From an uncultured Collinsella sp. (GTDB taxonomy: Bacteria > Actinomycetota > Coriobacteriia > Coriobacteriales > Coriobacteriaceae), in contig CALINZ010000189.1 in the NCBI GenBank assembly GCA_938045085.1, positions 1 through 9,654 of the forward strand: 9,654 nt of DNA, given 5' to 3'. Below the pieces are notes generated by a model, which was not told the DNA's origin, did not search any database, and was given only the letters and a program-made list of their open reading frames with translations. A program made the translations under genes and the position numbers. Shown here piece by piece: positions 6,657-9,654 of the stretch (position 1 is the stretch's first letter; each line of letters opens with the position of its first letter).

Positions 6657-7598
6657 TTAAGCCTTCAGGCTCAGGCCCATGGACTCAAGCTTGTCCTTCA
6701 CTTCCTCGATCGACTTAACACCGAAGTTACGGATGTTGAGCAGATCGTTCTCCGAGAACTCAACGAGCTGACGGACCGAGTGAATGCTGGCGCGCTTAAG
6801 GCAGTTGTAGGAACGGACGGAAAGGTCCAGATCCTCGATCTGCTTGTCCAGCTCGGCGTTGTCGTTGGTGACCTCGGGAGCGAAGATCGAAGCCTCCTCC
6901 TCGACCTCGGGGGTCTCGGCAAGGTTCATAAAGGCGGCCATATGCTGGTTGATGATATTGGCAGCCTGGACCACGGCGTCGCGCGGGGCGATGGAACCGT
7001 TGGTCTCGATCTCGAGGACAAGGCGGTCGTAGTCGGTATGCTGGCCGACACGGCAAGCCTCAACGAGCTTGGCGCAACGGGACACCGGCGAGTACAGCGA
7101 GTCGACGTTGATCACACCGATGGGATCGTTGTCACGCTTGTTAGCCTCGCCAGAGACATAGCCGCGGCCATAGCCGATGCGCATGCTCATGGTGAGATGG
7201 CCACCCTCGGTGAGCGTAGCAATGTGCTGCTCGGGGTTGACCAGCTCAAACTCGGACGGAATAAAGAAGTCCGCACCGGTGACCTCGCAGGGGCCGTCAA
7301 CCGAGATGGTGGCGGTCGCCTCGTCGGTCGTGCCGAGAGCCCTGAAGACAAGACCCTTGACATTCAGGACGATGTCGGTGACATCCTCGACCATGTTAGG
7401 GATGGTCATGAACTCGTGCTGCGCACCATCGATCTGAATGGCCTCGACGGCGGCACCCTCGAGCGAGGACAGAAGAACACGACGAAGGGAGTTACCCAGC
7501 GTATCGCCGTAACCACGCTCGAGCGGCTCGACGGAGACACGAGCAGACGTCTCGTTGATCTCTTCGACCTGAACCTGAGGCCTAATGAATTCTGACAT
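6657..7598 (-). CDS. rpoA: DNA-directed RNA polymerase subunit alpha
   Basis: The alpha dimer scaffolds assembly of beta and beta-prime and contacts UP elements and activators. The 313-aa protein has the N-terminal domain with VEPLERGYGDTLGNSLRRVL (23-42), an acidic linker (about 230-256), and the C-terminal domain with VRSYNCLKRASIH (261-273) and NIRNFGVKSIEEVKDKL (288-304). The DNA-contact set Arg262, Asn265, Lys268, Gly293, Lys295 and Ser296 matches the E. coli 265-determinant residues. GGAGG is followed by a 7-nt spacer and ATG. The gene sits between rpsD (32-nt gap) and rplQ (30-nt gap) in one transcription unit. Confidence 0.99.
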   Translation of the reverse strand: MSEFIRPQVQVEEINETSARVSVEPLERGYGDTLGNSLRRVLLSSLEGAAVEAIQIDGAQHEFMTIPNMVEDVTDIVLNVKGLVFRALGTTDEATATISVDGPCEVTGADFFIPSEFELVNPEQHIATLTEGGHLTMSMRIGYGRGYVSGEANKRDNDPIGVINVDSLYSPVSRCAKLVEACRVGQHTDYDRLVLEIETNGSIAPRDAVVQAANIINQHMAAFMNLAETPEVEEEASIFAPEVTNDNAELDKQIEDLDLSVRSYNCLKRASIHSVRQLVEFSENDLLNIRNFGVKSIEEVKDKLESMGLSLKA

Positions 7599-7630
7599 GT
7601 ATTACCTCCAGCCTCAGCAGCCCGGATGGA

Positions 7631-8227
7631 CTACTTAGAGTAGAGCTCGACGATGAGCTGCTCGTTGATATCACCGCTGATCTGCTCACGCGTCGGCAGA
7701 GCGAGCACGTTACCAGACAGCTTCTCGATATCGACCTCGAGCCAGCCAGGGACCTCAAAGCGCTCGGAGGAAATCAGGGCCTCCTTGATGGGGAGGAGGT
7801 CACGGAACTTCTCGCCGACAGCGACGACGTCGCCGGCCTTGACGCGGTAGGACGGGATGTCCACGCGCTTGCCGTTCACGGTGAAGTGACCGTGACGGAC
7901 GGACTGACGAGCCTCTTTGCGGGTGCGGGCGAAGCCAAGACGGAAGACGACGTTGTCGAGGCGAGACTCAAGAATGATCATGAGGTTCTCACCGGTGACG
8001 CCGTTCATCTTACGGGCCTTGTTGAAGTAGCCGTGGAACTGCTTCTCCAGAACGCCATAGATGAACTTGACCTTCTGCTTCTCGCGCAGCTGCATGCCGT
8101 ACTCAGATTCCTTGCGACGGCGCTTGGGCTGACGGATAGATTCCTTCTTGCTGCTGTAACCGAGCTCAGCGGGATCGATCCCGAGCTGACGGCAGCGCTT
8201 AAGAACAGGAGTCCTGTCGATTGCCAT
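7631..8227 (-). CDS. rpsD: 30S ribosomal protein S4
   Basis: Primary 16S rRNA-binding protein that starts 30S assembly. In several bacteria it also represses its own operon at the translational level. The 198-aa protein has the N-terminal domain MAIDRTPVLKRCRQLGIDP, and the S4 RNA-binding domain at about 88-150 with SRLDNVVFRLGFARTRKEAR and GHFTVNGKRVDIPSYRVKAGD. Only one Cys is present near the N-terminus, so this is the zinc-free (C-minus) type. The ATG at 8227 has AAAGGA about 10 nt upstream. Its place inside the rpsM-rpsK-rpsD-rpoA cluster matches actinobacteria and E. coli, unlike Bacillus, where rpsD lies elsewhere. Confidence 0.99.
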   Translation of the reverse strand: MAIDRTPVLKRCRQLGIDPAELGYSSKKESIRQPKRRRKESEYGMQLREKQKVKFIYGVLEKQFHGYFNKARKMNGVTGENLMIILESRLDNVVFRLGFARTRKEARQSVRHGHFTVNGKRVDIPSYRVKAGDVVAVGEKFRDLLPIKEALISSERFEVPGWLEVDIEKLSGNVLALPTREQISGDINEQLIVELYSK

Positions 8228-8246
8228 ATTGATACGATCCTTTCAG

Positions 8247-8651
8247 TTACACGCGGCGACGCTTCTTGGGGCGGCAGCCGTTGTGCGGAATGGGGGTCTT
8301 GTCCTGGATGCTCGAGACCTCGAGGCCAGCAGCCTGGAGGGAGCGGATGGCGGTCTCACGACCGGAGCCGGGGCCCTTGACGAAGACGGAAACCTTCTTC
8401 ATACCGTGCTCCATGGCCTGCTTGGCAGCAGCCTCGGCAGCCATCTGGGCAGCGAACGGCGTGGACTTACGGGAGCCCTTGAAGCCCACCTGGCCAGCCG
8501 ACTTCCAGGAAATGACGTTGCCCTGGGGATCGGTGATCGAAACGATCGTGTTGTTGAACGTAGAACGAATGTGAGCCTGGCCCACGGAAATGTTCTTACG
8601 GTCCGCGCGCTTCAGACGGGCAGCGCGAACGTTCTTCTTAGCAGTAGCCAT
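8247..8651 (-). CDS. rpsK: 30S ribosomal protein S11
   Basis: Platform protein of the small subunit near the E site and the mRNA exit. The 134-aa protein has the basic N-terminal extension MATAKKNVRAARLKRADRK, then GQAHIRSTFNNTIVSITD (24-41), FAAQMAAEAAAKQAMEHGMK, VKGPGSGRETAIRSLQAAGL, and the classical C-terminus PHNGCRPKKRRRV. The ATG at 8651 has AAGGAG about 10 nt upstream, and this site overlaps the rpsM stop codon region (14-nt gap), which suggests translational coupling. It ends 19 nt before rpsD. Confidence 0.99.
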   Translation of the reverse strand: MATAKKNVRAARLKRADRKNISVGQAHIRSTFNNTIVSITDPQGNVISWKSAGQVGFKGSRKSTPFAAQMAAEAAAKQAMEHGMKKVSVFVKGPGSGRETAIRSLQAAGLEVSSIQDKTPIPHNGCRPKKRRRV

Positions 8652-8665
8652 CTATCTAGCGCTCC

Positions 8666-9040
8666 TTATTTCTTCTTCTTAGCACCGATCTGACGCTTCG
8701 GGCCCTTGCGGGTACGAGCGTTAGTGTGGGTGCGCTGGCCGCGGACCGGGAGGCCCTTGCGGTGACGAAGGCCGCGGTTGCAGCCGATGTCCATAAGGCG
8801 CTTGACGTTCTGGTTGCGCTCACGGCGGAGGTCGCCCTCAACCATGATCTGGTTCTTATCGATATAATCGCGGATGGCGTTAACCTCATCCTCGGTGAGG
8901 TCCTTAACGCGCGTATCCACGTTAACGTTGCACTCGACGCAAATCTTCGTCGCAGTGGTGCGGCCGATGCCGTAAATGTAGGTCAGACCGATCTCAACGC
9001 GCTTCTCACGCGGGAGGTCGACACCATTAATACGGGCCAA
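8666..9040 (-). CDS. rpsM: 30S ribosomal protein S13, TTG start
   Basis: Head protein of the small subunit that contacts P-site tRNA and the subunit bridge. The 124-aa protein reads MARINGVDLPREKR at the start, then YIYGIGRTTATKIC, MDIGCNRGLRHRKGLPVRGQ (83-102), and a Lys-rich end GAKKKK. The start codon at 9040 is TTG. It falls exactly at the family's usual N-terminus, GAGGAG lies 6 nt upstream, and no in-frame ATG or GTG lies nearby. The gap to rpmJ is 14 nt and the ribosome site touches the rpmJ stop codon. Confidence 0.98.
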   Translation of the reverse strand: MARINGVDLPREKRVEIGLTYIYGIGRTTATKICVECNVNVDTRVKDLTEDEVNAIRDYIDKNQIMVEGDLRRERNQNVKRLMDIGCNRGLRHRKGLPVRGQRTHTNARTRKGPKRQIGAKKKK

Positions 9041-9054
9041 CGTAGTCTCCTCTC

Positions 9055-9168
9055 TTAACCCTGACGCTGCTTATGACGGGGGTTCTCGCAAATGACGAGG
9101 ACCTTGCCATGGCGCCTAATGATTTTGCACTTATCGCACATCTTCTTGACCGAAGGACGTACCTTCAT
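9055..9168 (-). CDS. rpmJ: 50S ribosomal protein L36, zinc-ribbon type
   Basis: The 37-aa protein reads MKVRPSVKKMCDKCKIIRRH and ends ENPRHKQRQG, the standard L36 sequence. Cys11, Cys14, Cys27 and His32 form the zinc site (C-x2-C-x12-C-x4-H), so this is the zinc-binding form. AAAGGAAG lies just upstream of the ATG at 9168. It stands between the structured spacer after infA and rpsM, the usual place for this gene. The short length is normal for L36. Confidence 0.97.
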   Translation of the reverse strand: MKVRPSVKKMCDKCKIIRRHGKVLVICENPRHKQRQG

Positions 9169-9214
9169 CGTTCTTCCTTTCGGTAGCGCTCAAACTACTT
9201 CCCTACTATCTACT

Positions 9215-9294
9215 CGCCCAGCCGCAGGCGTTTAAAACTATGGCTGGTCTTCACACACAATCCGACCGTAGGTTGAGCTAAGCCTGCAGTCGGA
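9215..9294 (-). promoter_or_regulatory. Structured leader/spacer before rpmJ
   Basis: The 150-nt spacer between infA and rpmJ holds two inverted repeats. On the minus strand, hairpin I (9261-9294) pairs TCCGACTG with CGGTCGGA plus an inner AGG/CCT after one mismatch. Hairpin II pairs CCAGCC (9242-9247) with GGCTGG (9218-9223). The loop of hairpin II contains GCCTGC (9224-9229), the exact complement of GCAGGC (9282-9287) in hairpin I, so a long-range or alternative fold is possible. CGCC/GGGCG (9215-9230) offers a competing small hairpin. No T-run follows, so it is not a plain terminator. Confidence 0.5.
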
Positions 9295-9318
9295 AATGGA
9301 GTGCGTGTATGCGTGCCG

Positions 9319-9537
9319 CTATTTGTAGCGATAGGTGATGCGGCCGCGGGTCAGGTCGTACGGGGAAAGCTCCACGACAACCCTGTCACCGGGGAGAATA
9401 CGGATGTAATTCATTCGGATCTTGCCAGAAATGTTGCACAGAACCGAATGACCGTTCTCGAGCTCGACCTTAAACATGGCGTTGGGCAACGGTTCCTTTA
9501 CCGTACCCTCGAGCTCAATTGCGTCTTCCTTCTTCAC
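9319..9537 (-). CDS. infA: Translation initiation factor IF-1
   Basis: Binds the A site of the 30S subunit during initiation. The 72-aa OB-fold (S1-like) protein reads MKKEDAIELEGTVKEPLPNA and continues with MFKVELENGHSVLCNISGKI, RMNYIRILPGDRVVVELSPY and DLTRGRITYRYK, nearly textbook IF-1. I chose the GTG at 9537 because it gives the family's usual length and N-terminus; an in-frame TTG two codons earlier (9543) is possible. The ribosome site is weak (AGAGAAAG). It is followed by a 150-nt structured spacer before rpmJ, and has its own promoter candidate upstream. Confidence 0.97.
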   Translation of the reverse strand: MKKEDAIELEGTVKEPLPNAMFKVELENGHSVLCNISGKIRMNYIRILPGDRVVVELSPYDLTRGRITYRYK

Positions 9538-9576
9538 AAGCAATCATCTTTCTCTAGAAAACGACAGCGATTGAGT

Positions 9577-9605
9577 ATTCTATAACACGTATGCACGCAT
9601 CGTAA
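9577..9605 (-). promoter_or_regulatory. Candidate infA promoter
   Basis: On the minus strand, TTACGA (-35, at 9600-9605, 3 of 6 matches) lies 17 nt before TAGAAT (-10, at 9577-9582, 5 of 6 matches). The predicted start near 9570 leaves a leader of about 30 nt. The AT-rich region to the right edge (9606-9654) shows two CGTAAT copies 11 bp apart (9601, 9612) and no recognisable coding end. Confidence 0.5.
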
Positions 9606-9654
9606 TAACTTCGTAATGGCTCCACAACTAAATGGAACTTGTTACATTTCTCCG

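Noticed and set aside
6144..7595. 483-codon open frame on the plus strand opposite rplQ and rpoA
   Set aside because: It mirrors two highly conserved genes, has Leu/Asp/Gly/Val-rich composition of an antisense shadow, and spans the gap between them without any family motif.
9606..9654. Possible end of a methionine aminopeptidase (map) gene, a common neighbour of infA
   Set aside because: No frame on the minus strand gives a recognisable C-terminus; the stretch is AT-rich and sits at promoter distance from infA.

Overview
The window looks like chromosomal DNA from a high-GC Gram-positive bacterium, most likely a coriobacterium such as Collinsella. This is inferred from the actinobacterial gene order infA-rpmJ-rpsM-rpsK-rpsD-rpoA-rplQ-truA, the Cys-poor S4, the short 72-aa IF-1 and the moderately high GC coding style. 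The genus is an inference from memory of such genomes, not a database result. No mobile element, CRISPR array, tRNA or rRNA is visible, and there is no gene-free stretch longer than 300 bases.

Layout from left to right. Positions 1-909 (minus) hold the N-terminal 303 codons of a U32-family Fe-S protein that runs off the left edge. Divergent from it, 1071-3260 (plus) encodes a class A penicillin-binding protein with a low-complexity Lys/Asp/Glu, poly-Thr and Gly/Pro tail, ended by a strong intrinsic terminator. Convergent with that, everything from 3476 to 9537 is on the minus strand. Reading in the direction of transcription (right to left): infA, a structured 150-nt spacer, rpmJ, rpsM, rpsK, rpsD, rpoA, rplQ, a perfect intrinsic terminator, truA, a degenerate GT2-like glycosyltransferase homologue, and argR with its own terminator.

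The right-hand part is the translation/transcription core operon: initiation factor IF-1, ribosomal proteins L36, S13, S11, S4 and L17, and the RNA polymerase alpha subunit, packed with 14-32 nt spacers and strong Shine-Dalgarno sites. TruA modifies tRNA and is commonly found just after rplQ. The left part serves the envelope (PBP) and probably RNA hydroxylation (U32). argR is the arginine-pathway regulator and has its own plausible promoter with an ARG-box-like site.

I do not see a clearly new multi-gene system. The observations most worth a second look are: an Asp-to-Asn change at the ArgR position that sets ligand specificity in E. coli; the argR promoter architecture; the glycosyltransferase-like gene whose metal-binding DxD position is degraded; a TTG start on rpsM; the terminator placed 35 nt in front of truA; the complementary hairpins before rpmJ; and the confused start region of infA.
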